A DNA stretch of 64,000 nt from Taudactylus pleione (taxonomy: Eukaryota; Chordata; Amphibia; Anura; Myobatrachidae): contig JAUIMM010000534.1 of the NCBI GenBank assembly GCA_031769625.1, positions 8,014,001 through 8,078,000 on the forward strand, read 5' to 3'. The position numbers and the translations under genes are program-made. Positions 21,558-31,789 of this stretch are shown in pieces. Numbering within the stretch: the first letter of the stretch is position 1; each line of letters opens with the position of its first letter. The notes below the pieces were generated by a model that was given only the letters and a program-made list of their open reading frames with translations, ran no database searches and was not told the DNA's origin.

Positions 21558-22351
21558 AGAGTGAGATAAATTAATGAGTTGATATTATTCATTGATAAGA
21601 AACAAAATGTTTCCCTAGTGAAATATTTCATTGATATTAGAATAACGTTATCTTGGAATAATAGAGTAAAAAGAAAATTAGCCCCTATCGGTATTTTTGG
21701 ACCTATAATAAAATGACTGTGCATTTATCACTCAATGAACGATTACACAATCACAAAATGATCATTTAGATGCAACCTGTGTGCCAAGAAAATTCTTGTT
21801 TACAGCAGATGCACTTTCCAGAGCAGCACACAATGCGGAGACCTCCGACGCAGAATTATATTGATTTAATTAGGAACTCAATCCCCCAATCTCCGAACTG
21901 ACTGCAGAATTCAAATGAGAGAAAGACAGAGATGAATCACTTAGAATCAGATGTCATAATAGGAGGACAGCCTCCAGACAGATGAATCCCAGGAAGAGAG
22001 GAACTGTTCTCACGCACAGAACATAACGACGAAGATAGAAAATAAATAGGACAGACAAAAAACTTTATTCATGACACAAACATAGATAAAGGTGTATAGT
22101 GACATGTTATTATAGTGTACTAATACCCCTTTTATACCAGAGCTAAAACCAGAGTTATTGCAGGGTTAACCGGAGTTGCTTCTAGGTGTAAAAGGGGCCA
22201 GGGTTGGATTCCCGGGTCGAGTGACCCAACAATCCAACCCAGATAACTTACAGGGTTTAACCCTGCAGTGTAAACGGGTAACCTGGGTCGTCCGACCCAG
22301 GTCCCATTTACAGCATGGGGACTTCTTGGTTTCTCAGCTCTTGGAGAGTAT
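21558..22351. other. No gene recognised
   Basis: Mostly unique-looking AT-rich DNA. 22120-22330 has inverted-repeat character (GGGTTGGATT/AATCCAACCC, CCTGGGTCG/CGACCCAGG), possibly another degenerate MITE. Confidence 0.4.
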
Positions 22352-22528
22352 GGGGTCTATTTACTAAGCAGTGCTAGGAGACAGAGTGAAAAGCGATAAG
22401 GTGCCAGCCAATGAGCTCCCACCTGTCATTTTTCAAACACAGCCTGTGAGATGACAGTTGGGAGCTGATTGGCTGGCACCTTATCACTTTTCACTCTGTC
22501 TCCTAAAACTGCTTAGTAAATAGACCCC
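22352..22528. mobile_element. Palindromic MITE, GGGGTCTATTTACTAAGC family
   Basis: GGGGTCTATTTACTAAGCAG and CTGCTTAGTAAATAGACCCC are perfect mirror ends. The arms continue through GAGACAGAGTGAAAAG and GCCAGCCAATNAGCTCCC. Flanks TAT/TAA suggest a TWA target site (PIF/Harbinger-like). Confidence 0.8.
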
Positions 22529-22632
22529 TAAGTCATTTCCAAGCGCCGGGAGAAGTGTTCCACTGCACCCATGTGCAGTGTGAACCGCGCCTATCCGGGG
22601 TATGTCCAGGGTCTGGCCCGTTTTGGAACTGT

Positions 22633-23364
22633 GGGCCTGATTCAGCAAGAATCGCAATTGCTAAGCTGCACGCAGGCAGCTTTGCAATTGCGATCCTTGC
22701 AGATATGGTAATGCACAGGAGGCACCACGTCTCCTGTGCATTACTTATCCAAGCTGCGTTGTCATTCAGACCCGCTCGCCAGATGCGTACGGTCGCTCCC
22801 AGCGTATGCAAATTTGGCTAAGTGACGGCATGGCAGACGATCACACGGCAAGGCATAAGCACGCCCACTATATCTTGGCATGCGATCGCTTTGTGTATGT
22901 AGACGCTCCCAGTCTGTCTTAAGATGCCCACTTGCACATGTCATCTCCAGGAAGTGTATGCAAAAATTGGTACATCGGGTACCATCGGAAGCGAACGCAG
23001 CGCTTGATGTTGACTATACCCTACCACAAGCACTGTGAGCACTTCAGTGTGAAATACAACCAGCTGACGTGTACTATGACACTGCCTGTTAATTATGCAC
23101 GCCTCTGGAACGGCGTTAAGACGCTCAGACATGCCTGCGTTCACACCTCTACTACCCTATTTTCATAGACCAACCCCTGTCACCACCCACAAACGGCTTC
23201 TCCTGTCACTCACTCTGCTGGGCAGTCTAGGCGCACGAGCATCCGCTTTACGGTCTCTTGTACTGGTTCGCGGACGCGCATTGCGATGCGTAGGCATGCG
23301 CAGAAAGTAACTATTGGCCAGCTACGAGCGTTCGCTTCATAGTGAGTGGGTCTGCATCAGGCCC
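22633..23364. mobile_element. GGGCCTGATTCAG-family element
   Basis: It starts GGGCCTGATTCAGC and ends CTGCATCAGGCCC. The 3-bp duplication TGT lies at 22630-22632 and 23365-23367. The interior is GC-rich with GCAATTGCGATC-type palindromes and no coding frame. Confidence 0.8.
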
Positions 23365-23367
23365 TGT

Positions 23368-24234
23368 GTTCCAAAATCTCGGGTGAGACCCTGGACTTAG
23401 GTGGAAAAGAAATATAACTGAAGAACATGCAGAAAGAAACACATTTAATTATGTGCAAAGGTGTATATTTGTCCATCCTGTAAGTGTATAATACTTTCAA
23501 ATGTGCAAAATGCCCCCTTGCACACACATGGCCGTGGGATTATTGTCGCCAACAGAAATGAACATAGTGGGGGAAAAAGTGTATAACATCCATTAGTCAC
23601 GGATTATTCCCTTAATTATCCCCTTAATTATTTTCATCTTAAACATGTTACTTGGTATTCTGGCACATAATAATGCTCTTTCCAGCATAATATGTGTCTA
23701 TATTTTGCAAATGTAATCCCATTGAAATTACAGATTGGTTCTCAATTGCACTAAATGCGTGCTGTCCACCCTCTGGCAGATACTGTGCTTAAATTTCTTG
23801 TCCTGCAAAACATAAAATCTAATTAGAAATGAGCATTATGTCCTCCAGAATCTGTGCAGTACAGTTTGGTTGCAGATGCTTCAGGCGATTCCCAGGTCAT
23901 GAAGCCTTTCGTATGCAGTGTCATTACACCTGGAATGTATGCAGGTAACCGACCACTGCAAAGGATGGAGAAGCTGGAGGAAGAACGTCTGAGGGATTGC
24001 TAGCTCTTAAACACTTCTGACATTTTCAAAATATACTAGTTCTTCTTAGTATTATAAAGGAAGGCTATGTCAGTGTGTAGATTAATGGGCACAGTTTTAA
24101 ATTGTCAATTACGACAACAATCTAAATCCCTTCATCATTTTTAATAGACCGACATAAAAATGCAATAGGAGATACTTTAATTATTTAATTATAGTATATA
24201 TGTTTGTGAAGGCTAATGATGATCAATTATACAC
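23368..24234. other. No gene recognised
   Basis: Unique-looking AT-rich DNA with no terminal repeats, frames or RNA structure that could be supported. Confidence 0.5.
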
Positions 24235-24634
24235 AATGCCCACAGTAGTACCCCTAATACACATAATGCCCACAGTAGTAGTGTCCCTTATACAAAGCCC
24301 ACAGCAGTTGTGCCCATTACACATAATTCCCACAGTAGAAGTGCCCCTTATGCAATGCCCACTGTAGTGGTAATGCCCTTTATGCAGTGCCCACAGTGGT
24401 ACTGCCCCTTATTCAGAGCCCACAGTAGTGGTACCACTTATGCAGTGCCCCCAGTAGTAGTGCCCTTTATGCAGTGCTGCCGGGAATTGTGCCCCCTATG
24501 CAATGCCCCCATTAGTAGTGCCCCCAGTAGTAATGCCCCCTGTAGTAGTGCCCCAAGTAGTAATGCCCCCAGTAGGAGTGCCCTCACTGGTAGTGCCCCC
24601 AGTGGTAATGCCCCCAGTGGTAATACCCCAGCAG
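24235..24634. repeat. Minisatellite, GCCCACAGTAGTAGTGCCCC units (left part)
   Basis: Irregular 25-33-bp units alternate CACAGTAGTAGTGCCCCTTA with shorter CCCCCAGTAGTAATG units. The array is split by the hAT-like element at 24635 and resumes at 25981-26035. Confidence 0.8.
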
Positions 24635-25980
24635 CAGGGGCTGGCTGGCAACTTTTGGCCTGGGGGGCAGACACAAGTAAGTGGCCCGATTTCTCCACCA
24701 GCGCATTGCAATGGAGAAAAGACACATGATAATAGCCTCTGTAAGTAAGGTGTGCCTAATGTGGGTGTGCTTTAAATAATGTAGAGAGGTTTGCAGTGAC
24801 AGCCAGATTAGGGAGCATCGCAGTGACTGCCATATAATACAGAGAGGTTCGTAGGGACCATCAGATCAGGGAGTGTCGCAGTGACTGCCATATAATGCAG
24901 AGAGGTTCGCAGGGACCATCAGATCAGGGAATATCGCAGTGACTGCCATATAGTGCAGAGAGGTTCGCAGGGACCATCAGATCAGGGAGTGTCGCAGTGA
25001 CTGCCATATAATGCAGAGAGGTTCACAGGGACCATCAGATCAGGGAGTGTCGCAGTGACTGCCATATAATGCAGAGAGGTTTACAGGGACCATCAGACCA
25101 TCAGATCAGGGAATGTCGCAGTGACTGCCATATAATGCAGAGAGGTTCTCAGTGACCACCTGATCAGGGAGCGTTGTAATGGCTGCCAGATAACGCAGTA
25201 ATCACCAGATTATGCAAAAATCATCAGTGACCCACATATAACACAGGTATTATGAATATACAGTAGCCCTCACACACAATAATAATACCCCCCACCCCCC
25301 ACATTCACACACATTATTACATCACCCCCAGCACCAACAGTATTAAAACACCCCATCCCCCCAAAGATAAAAATAACTACAGCCCCCCATTGCATAAGTA
25401 TTCCAACACCCCCCTTCCCTCTCAAATGTCATTTAAACATGTACACCTTTACTGGCACTTACCTGCCTGGAAGGCTGCTCTGTCTCTGGTCCCTGCGGAG
25501 CTCCAGGGTACAGGAAGAGCTCACACAGACAGGATAGACCAGTGAAGGGGCGGAGACTCGTGGTGAGGGGGCGGGGTCTTCAGCAGGGACTGGAGGTGAA
25601 GGATTAATATAGTCATTCAGGGTATGAGAGGGGGCGGGGCCTTCCGGTGAGGGGGCGGGGCCTTAGCCGGGGAGAGGAAGGAGCCCGAGGGAAGGGACAG
25701 AGGGCACAGAGAGAGGTAGGTGCACAGCCCCTGCAGCGGAGCGGCCTCGGAAGGAGCGCTGCTCACGGTGCAGCCACAAGCTACATAGGGTGACAGACAG
25801 CCCGGTAACAGGCAGAGAATGCTGCCCAGCCGCTCTGATGCTGCTATAGTCGGAGCGACTGAGAGCACTTTCTGCCTGTCACCCGGCCGTCAGTCATATG
25901 ATACCGGCCCTCACTGAGGCAAAAGTCTACCGGCCCGGGGGGCATATGGCACCCTGCCCCCCCGGCCCAGCCCGCCACTG
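24635..25980. mobile_element. hAT-like element inside minisatellite
   Basis: It starts CAGGGGCTGGCTGGCAAC and ends GGCCCAGCCCGCCACTG. The perfect 8-bp duplication CCCAGCAG lies at 24627-24634 and 25981-25988. It contains a 58-bp tandem repeat and GC-rich DNA related to the interior of 38133-39970. No coding frame. Confidence 0.85.
24785..25200. repeat. 58-bp tandem repeat
   Basis: AGAGAGGTTCGCAGGGACC recurs at 24841, 24899 and 24957 with exact 58-bp spacing. There are about six to seven units, each with GCAGTGACTGCCATATAATG. A shorter diverged array of the same unit lies at 38285-38430 in another hAT-like element. Confidence 0.9.
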
Positions 25981-26340
25981 CCCAGCAGTAATGCCTCCTG
26001 TAGTTGTGCTCCCATTAGTAGTGCTCCTTACACAAAAAAACCCCAAAAAACAATACTTACCTTAAGCTCCGCTAATGCAGCTCCTCGGAACTATGGGAGA
26101 GACGTCATGATGACGTCAGGAGTGAGCTCCAGCCTCTGGCTGCCGCTGTGGGGATGGAGCCGAGCGACCGCTGGTAACAAAATCTCAGCGGGCGCCCAGC
26201 ATCTCCCTGCGTGCCGGGCTGACAGACTGAGTTAGGTGGGCAGGAGAAGGCGGAACTTGTTCTGTTTCCAAATAGAACTGATGGAACGCAGTTCCGCCCC
26301 GTTCCGGCCCACTTTAACCCCTGGTGGCTCCCCTATTTGA
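25981..26340. mobile_element. Minisatellite end and GC-rich element with CRE-like palindrome
   Basis: After the duplication the minisatellite runs to about 26035. Then CTTACCTTAAGCTCC and GGGAGAGACGTCATGATG follow, the inverted counterpart of the unit at 17000-17200. It ends near CCGGCCCACTTTAACCCC, a terminus also seen at 51223. Confidence 0.5.
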
Positions 26341-27175
26341 ATAGTGAGGATAGGGAAAGTGTTACTACAGTGGTGAGAGAGGATAATGTATTACTATAGA
26401 GGTGCGAGAGAAAGTGGGAGATGTATTAAGCTCTGAAAAGTTATAAATTGGAAAGTGATAAACTACCAGCCACTCAGCTCCTGTCACTTTACAGGCTGTG
26501 TTTGTAAAATGACAGTTAGGAGCTGATTGGCTGGTACTTTATCACTCTCCAATTTATCACTTTCCAGAGCTCAATACATCTGCCCCAAAATGTATTATAA
26601 CCACAGTGAAAGGGAAATGTGTTACTATAGAGGTGAGGGAGGGGAATGTGTTAATACACAGATGAGGGAGGGGAAGGTGTTACTATAGAGGGAAAGGAAT
26701 GTGTTACTACACAGTGATGGGAGGGGAATGTATTACTACACAGATGGTGGAGGGGAATGTGTTACTGCACAGGTGAGGAAGGGGAATGTCAAATGTGTTA
26801 CTACGAGGCGAGGGAGGGGAATGTGTTACTACAGGGGTGAGTGGGGGTAATGTGTTACTACAGAGGTGAGAGAGGGAAATGTGTTATTCCACAGGTGGGG
26901 GAGGGGTATAAGTTACTACAGGTGTGAGGGTAATGTGTTACTACAGATGTGTGGGAGGGGAATGTTGAATGTGCTACAACACGGGCGAGGGAGGGGAATA
27001 TGTTACTACAGTGGAGATGGAGTGGAATGCGTCACTACAGAGGTGAGGCAGTGGAATGTTTTAGTACACAGGTTAAGGAGGGTAATGTCTTACTATTGAA
27101 GTGAGAGAGGTGATGTATTACTATACAGGTGAAGGATTAATGTGTTACTGGAGTGGTGAGATGGAAATGGAAACC
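26340..27175. repeat. Minisatellite, GGGGAATGTGTTACTACA units
   Basis: Irregular units of about 30-40 bp: GTGTTACTACAGAGGTGAG with AGGGAGGGGAAT. A palindromic element (26415-26588) interrupts it. Confidence 0.8.
26415..26588. mobile_element. Palindromic MITE, AGATGTATTAAGCTCTG ends
   Basis: GGGAGATGTATTAAGCTCTG is mirrored by CAGAGCTCAATACATCTGCC. The interior shares the AATCAGCTCC motif and its complement with the GGGGTCTATTTACTAAGC family. Confidence 0.75.
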
Positions 27176-27240
27176 GGGTACATCAGCAAGGATATATATA
27201 TACATACATACAAATATATATATATATATATATATATAAA

Positions 27241-27632
27241 AAACAGCTGCACTCACAGGACTTGCAAAGAAGACTCAGGACTCCCAAGGTCAAGTTCAAC
27301 GTTTCAATCTCACAACTTTTATCAAGAACCACAAGAACAGTGAAATAGTACAAACCTATATACCAAGATACATCCCATAGTGACAAAGCGTGTAGCGTGC
27401 CCAGTGCCTCCCGCCGGATGAGATGACATCATCAGAGCCGTGCCATGTTTAGGAGGCGGGTCCCGCTCTGATGATGTCATCTCATCCAGCGGGATGTATC
27501 TTGGTATATAGGTATGTACTATTTCACTGTTCTTGTGGTTCTTGTTAAAAGTCGTGAGACTGAAACGTTGAACTTGACCATGGGAGTTCTGAGTCTTCTT
27601 TGCAAGTCCTGTGAGTGCCGCTGTTTTTTCCA
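27241..27632. mobile_element. PLE termini arranged as a large palindrome
   Basis: The left arm (CACTCACAGGACTTGCAAAG ... CAAGATACATCCC) is mirrored almost completely by the right arm (27488-27632). Inner arms around GATGAGATGACATCATCAG extend the palindrome to a centre near 27450. Each arm carries GTTCAACGTTTCARTCTCAC, the PLE-type terminal motif. TA tracts flank both sides (27219-27239 and 27719-27770). No coding sequence remains. Confidence 0.65.
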
Positions 27633-27716
27633 TATGTACATTTTGGCCTGTTTAGACCATCAGAGGGCACCCAGGCATGTGTATTATGTCTAACTCGTGG
27701 ATTGCAGGCCTTATTT

Positions 27717-27718
<2 letters not shown>

Positions 27719-27768
<50 letters not shown>

Positions 27769-27770
27769 TC
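27719..27770. repeat. (TA)n microsatellite
   Basis: Long TA tract with one interruption (ATATACATATA). Confidence 0.95.
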
Positions 27771-28261
27771 AAAAGTCCGGCACTCTGTGCCAAAAAATTT
27801 GCTTTGGCCAGGTGCCTCCACTTGTTTAGTACTCACAGTTCCCCCAATAGTGCGGCACTCAGGCTAAGGATAGAGATATAATATTATACTTACATTACTT
27901 TTGAGGTGTTTGTAGATCACACTTTAGGGGTTAGTATTATCAGGCATGATTGCTCCATTAAATATGGATTTATTATATTGATTTGTTTTAGTAAGAACAT
28001 ATTATTATTAGCAAGAATTGCTAAATATAATATTTGGACTAAGCAAATGCTGCTACTACCACTATGCACTTTATGAATGTTATCCATTTCTGCTGCTATT
28101 TATGCCATGCACTTTATTAGTTTTGATAATGCCTACTATTGATCAATATAGGATTCATGCTTATAGACACTACCTACAGTATACAGCCTAATGCTATCTA
28201 ATAAGATCTCCATTGGCTTATTGCTAATTAAATAACTTAAACATCCTTGCTTAACTTAGCA

Positions 28262-28900
28262 CTTAACTTATCTATTAAAGATACGGACACCATAACAGCT
28301 TGGATAAACGGTCACAGCTTTTATATCCGAATTAATTAATTCACCTAACCAAGGTGGCCAGGAGACGCTGCATACTCAGTTCTAGCTTTCAAGCTGACAC
28401 ACACGGGGAACGACTGAAACGCTCCCCCTAAAGACGCACTTACGCTGCGAAGGTCTCGCCTCCCTCCTGGGCCAGTCTACTCCGAGCGCTTCCATACAAA
28501 AGCGCTCAGGTCCCCTCGTATGAGAAGGGCAAAGTCGCCATGTTACATCGAGGTCCAGCGCCCTCACAACGCTCTCTTGCGCCACAATAAAGCCACTGAG
28601 ATGCAGCTATCTCCCGCCATGCTGTGCCTTCCCTGAATAAGGAAAAAATAAACACAATAACATACAAACAGCAAAGCTTTGAGCAGGATGGTGGGCTCCA
28701 GAATTAGCAAAGAGGCAGATCACATGCACATCATTTTATACCGATAATCATAGGCACACCCACAATTCACAGCTTTGGTGAGCTAACAACCAGCTGACCC
28801 CTTAACCCACTTAATCTGCCTAGTAACAAGGCTGTCAAGACAGCCAATCAGCAAAACCCCAGGATTCTTATTTCATCTCACATCTATGCAACCTTCGCTT
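28262..28900 (-). other. Promoter-like or LTR-like segment, unassigned
   Basis: On the minus strand ATCGGTATAAAATGATG (28746-28730) resembles a TATA box. It is followed downstream by a GC-richer stretch with short open frames (28585-28382). No matching second copy, primer-binding site or polypurine tract is visible. It could be a decayed LTR or a PLE/LINE leader. Confidence 0.25.
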
Positions 28901-29512
28901 TCTATAATATGCTGCAATGTAGGACTGTATGTTTATAATAGCGCTCTGGCCAATATACAACTGAGAAATAACACCGATCTATGCGGTTGATAGTTCTGTA
29001 TTTATTGGTTATTGTTACTAGGTGATGGGTGTGGATGTTTATTATTGTCACGCGGTGTGCGCCGTCTGAATAAATGCAGTGGCAGCATCGGGGAGCGGCA
29101 GTGACGTACGTCATAGATGCTGGTCCCTGCCGGGACGCCGGAGGCACTGGTTTACTACACATGGTGATGGTGGTGGCTCTATATAAGGTAATTATTGTTA
29201 TATTTCTTTTGTATCCTGAAGACAGTTTGTTCATAAACTGAAGTTTTGATTGGATCACCCTGTTGAAGTGTCTTATGTTTGGAGCCTGAGTGCTGCACTA
29301 TTGGTGGAACCAAGAGGTAAAAACAAGCGACTTTTGTGTCCTCTCTCCCTCTTATTGTTCAGGTTCAAACTTGACTCCGGACCCAGTAGTTAATATAGGG
29401 AGATAAAGAGCACTTGCATGGTGTAGTAAATTTAAAACAATTTATTGCAAAGGACAGACATAATCACATAAAAAAATGCATAATTACATTAAGATAAAAT
29501 TCAATAGGCTTA

Positions 29513-30410
29513 CAACAATTCCCAAATTTAAAAATTGATCATTTGCTCAAGGCCCTCGATGATTCCTGTCGTCTCCTTCCAATGAGTTCTTATAGAGAAT
29601 TATTTCTAAATGTTTTTCATAGAACATAGATTAGTCCAAAAAGGGGCTTCCTGATGGGTTGTTCTCACTCAAACAATTGCCCTCGTTGCGGGGACGACAA
29701 TGCAGATTTATATCATTGCCTATGGTCTTGCCCTTTGGTTAGAGCCTTTTGGCTTCAAATTCGTCGATTTGATCTGGGGCATTTGGTCAGTTTTGTTTCC
29801 TTTAACCCTCAATGGGCCATATTAGGGATCCTCCCTCAAGGACAAAGAGTGTCACCTGGGAGTCGTAAACTCTTGCTTGCTTTGAATGCGGCTGCTAAAA
29901 AAAAATATTACAGGTATGGATTCAACCAGGGATGCCTCCCTTTTCTTTATTTAAGGAAAAATTATTTTATTTGTTTAGAATGGATTGGGTGGAGGCTTCT
30001 TTGTGCAACGAATCTTGGGTGTCTAAATTTTTTAACACTTGGGAAAGTTATATAGCTACACTCCCTTTGCAAACCCAAACGTTGATTGTCAAAAGTTTTT
30101 CATCAACCTCGTGGTATCTGAGGCGCTTAATAGACAATGACCCTCCCATAACACTAGCTGGGAAACCCTAGTCCGCATGCCACCATTATGTTTTATTTTC
30201 AACGTATTATGATATTGTTTTTGTTTATTTTTACATTGTTTTATTTTAAATTTCTGTTTGATTTATTGATTTAATGATGTATTTTGTCATTTGTCTTGTA
30301 TATTCTCTGATATTTATATTCCTGCTCATATTTCTATAATACTTTATATTGCATTTATTTTTTCTGTCAAAAGATGCTTTTGAATCAATAAAATAAAGTT
30401 TAAAAAAAAA
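29513..30410 (+). mobile_element. 5'-truncated L1/Tx1-type LINE 3' end
   Basis: The target duplication AATTCAATAGGCTTA flanks it (29498-29512 and 30411-30425). A terminal A-run preceded by AATAAAATAAAG sits at the right end. Together with the ORF2 C-terminus these are the hallmarks of target-primed reverse transcription. The insertion split a PLE. Confidence 0.88.
29560..30171 (+). pseudogene. LINE ORF2 C-terminal region with zinc knuckle
   Basis: ORF2p carries the endonuclease and reverse transcriptase of the LINE; only its tail remains. From 29654 the frame reads MGCSHSNNCPRCGDD, then ADLYHCLWSCPLVRAFW, the Cys-Cys-His-Cys knuckle of the L1/Tx1 C-terminus. Upstream codons (SYRELFLNVFHRT) fit the family but end at a TAG near 29632. 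A frame change near 29900, beside a run of nine adenines, moves the rest into another frame: WIQPGMPPFSLFKEKLFYLF, then MDWVEASLC, ending at a stop at 30171. It is non-functional. Confidence 0.82.
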
Positions 30411-31126
30411 AATTCAATAGGCTTATCTGAGAGAGTGGCAGGATCAGCTAATGGAGGTCACCTTGACCTCAACGCGTTTCGTCACTTATGCCTATATGGC
30501 TGGACTTCATCCAGAAAATAGCTTTAAGGGACTCCCCCCACAGACTTATATACCCTGTGATTTAAATACAAATGGCCATACATGGTTGGCACAATTTTGG
30601 ATGTTCCCGCATGCGTGTGGGAAGTACTAACTCTCGAGGTGGATTGGAGATGTATTATATCCCCTCCGCTGGGAACACTATCGCACTTCATCCGAAGTGC
30701 GCATGTGTAGACCCACACTCTGTGTTTTAGGCTTTGTATGGCACCGGGTGAATACCCGTGGCCATACTCTAAATGCTTAATATGGTTCCCTTACGGGACC
30801 CATTTTGTTGAAGTCTCAAAAGACTATAGTAAGAATGATTTCTTATTTTCATGGGTATAATCAGGGGAGTATATACTATTATTTATATATAAGGCAGAGT
30901 CACCATTGTAAAAAAAACATGTGGATTCAGACATAATCCAACTCTAAATTATTTCATATAAAACAGTAACCATATAAAAATCTTAATATTAGGAACAACA
31001 GTAATAAAATGTAAACCCCCTCCTACAGAATGAAAAATGGAGGATGGAGGGGGAAGAAAGAAATCTCGAGCATCATATATGAGTGCATACTCAGTAATTT
31101 TATAATAAAAAAAACTAAAAGGTATA

Positions 31127-31137
<11 letters not shown>

Positions 31138-31164
<27 letters not shown>
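31138..31164. repeat. (TA)n microsatellite
   Basis: TA repeat inside the non-coding 3' part of the second PLE. Confidence 0.9.
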
Positions 31165-31169
<5 letters not shown>

Positions 31170-31199
31170 CGACTATATAAAATATTGGGAGGATTGCAT

Positions 31200-31535
31200 G
31201 TAAATATCATAAAAAAGGTGTAATTTCATAGCCTTCATTTCATCCATAGAGGACCATGGTGTTAAGTGTAAAAATCCAGAACATTTCCCTCTGTGATAAT
31301 TTATTCTATATGTCGCCAACTCTATCACATAGCTGTACACATTGAATTGCTTTAAAGTCTTGATGGATCCACGTTATGATATTTACAGAAATGTTTAGGT
31401 ATAGAATATAGATTGATTATCTACTTTATTTTTGATACCCCTCACATGTTCTTGTATCCTCAGTTTGATGTTTCTTTTGGTTTTCCCAACATATTTGAGG
31501 CGGCATGGACATTCTATAACGTATATCACCCATGT
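31200..31535 (-). pseudogene. PLE GIY-YIG endonuclease fragment
   Basis: From 31535 leftward one frame reads VIYVIECPCRLKYVGKTKRN, then IKLRIQEHVRGIKNKVDNQ, a well-conserved GIY-YIG start with an intact YVGKT. Stops and frameshifts follow, but REMFWIFTLNTM can be read near 31300-31250, matching the end of the domain in the 3410-3850 copy. The two copies are distinct in sequence, so they are separate insertions or subfamilies. Confidence 0.78.
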
Positions 31536-31602
31536 GATGTGATGTGGTTAAACAATTCATCACATGGGTGATATACGTATGTATATACATACACACACAT
31601 AA

Positions 31603-31774
31603 GGGTATATTTACTAATGTGTGGGTTTTTAGAATTGGAGATGTTGCCCATAGCAACCAATCAGATTCTACTTAACATCTATGTAGCACCTTCTAGAAGA
31701 TAATAGCTAGAATCTGATGGCTGCTATGGGCAAAATCTCTTCTAAAAAAACCCGCACTTTAGTAAATATACCCC
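31603..31774. mobile_element. Palindromic MITE, TTGCCCATAGCAACCAATC family
   Basis: GGGTATATTTACTAATGTG is mirrored by AGTAAATATACCCC. GTTGCCCATAGCAACCAATC is mirrored by TGATGGCTGCTATGGGC. Complete copy without a clear duplication. Confidence 0.8.
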
Positions 31775-31789
31775 ATAGTCCACCTCAAT

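Larger units (their letters stand above)
28930..31590 (-). mobile_element. Second Penelope-like element, interrupted by L1
   Basis: On the minus strand the block holds a GIY-YIG remnant (31535-31200). A terminal-repeat motif follows at 30513-30473: CTGGATGAAGTCC followed by GACGAAACGCG. A related motif in the opposite strand lies at 29216-29245. The L1 tail at 29513-30410 is inserted in it. Both limits are approximate. At 31530-31590 the end is duplicated in inverted orientation (GTATATCACCCATGTGATG and its complement). Confidence 0.6.

Noticed and set aside
24310..24748. Overlapping frames of 80-140 codons rich in SAPSSNAP or VVPPVVMP
   Set aside because: Same minisatellite artefact; no conserved domain, no start context.
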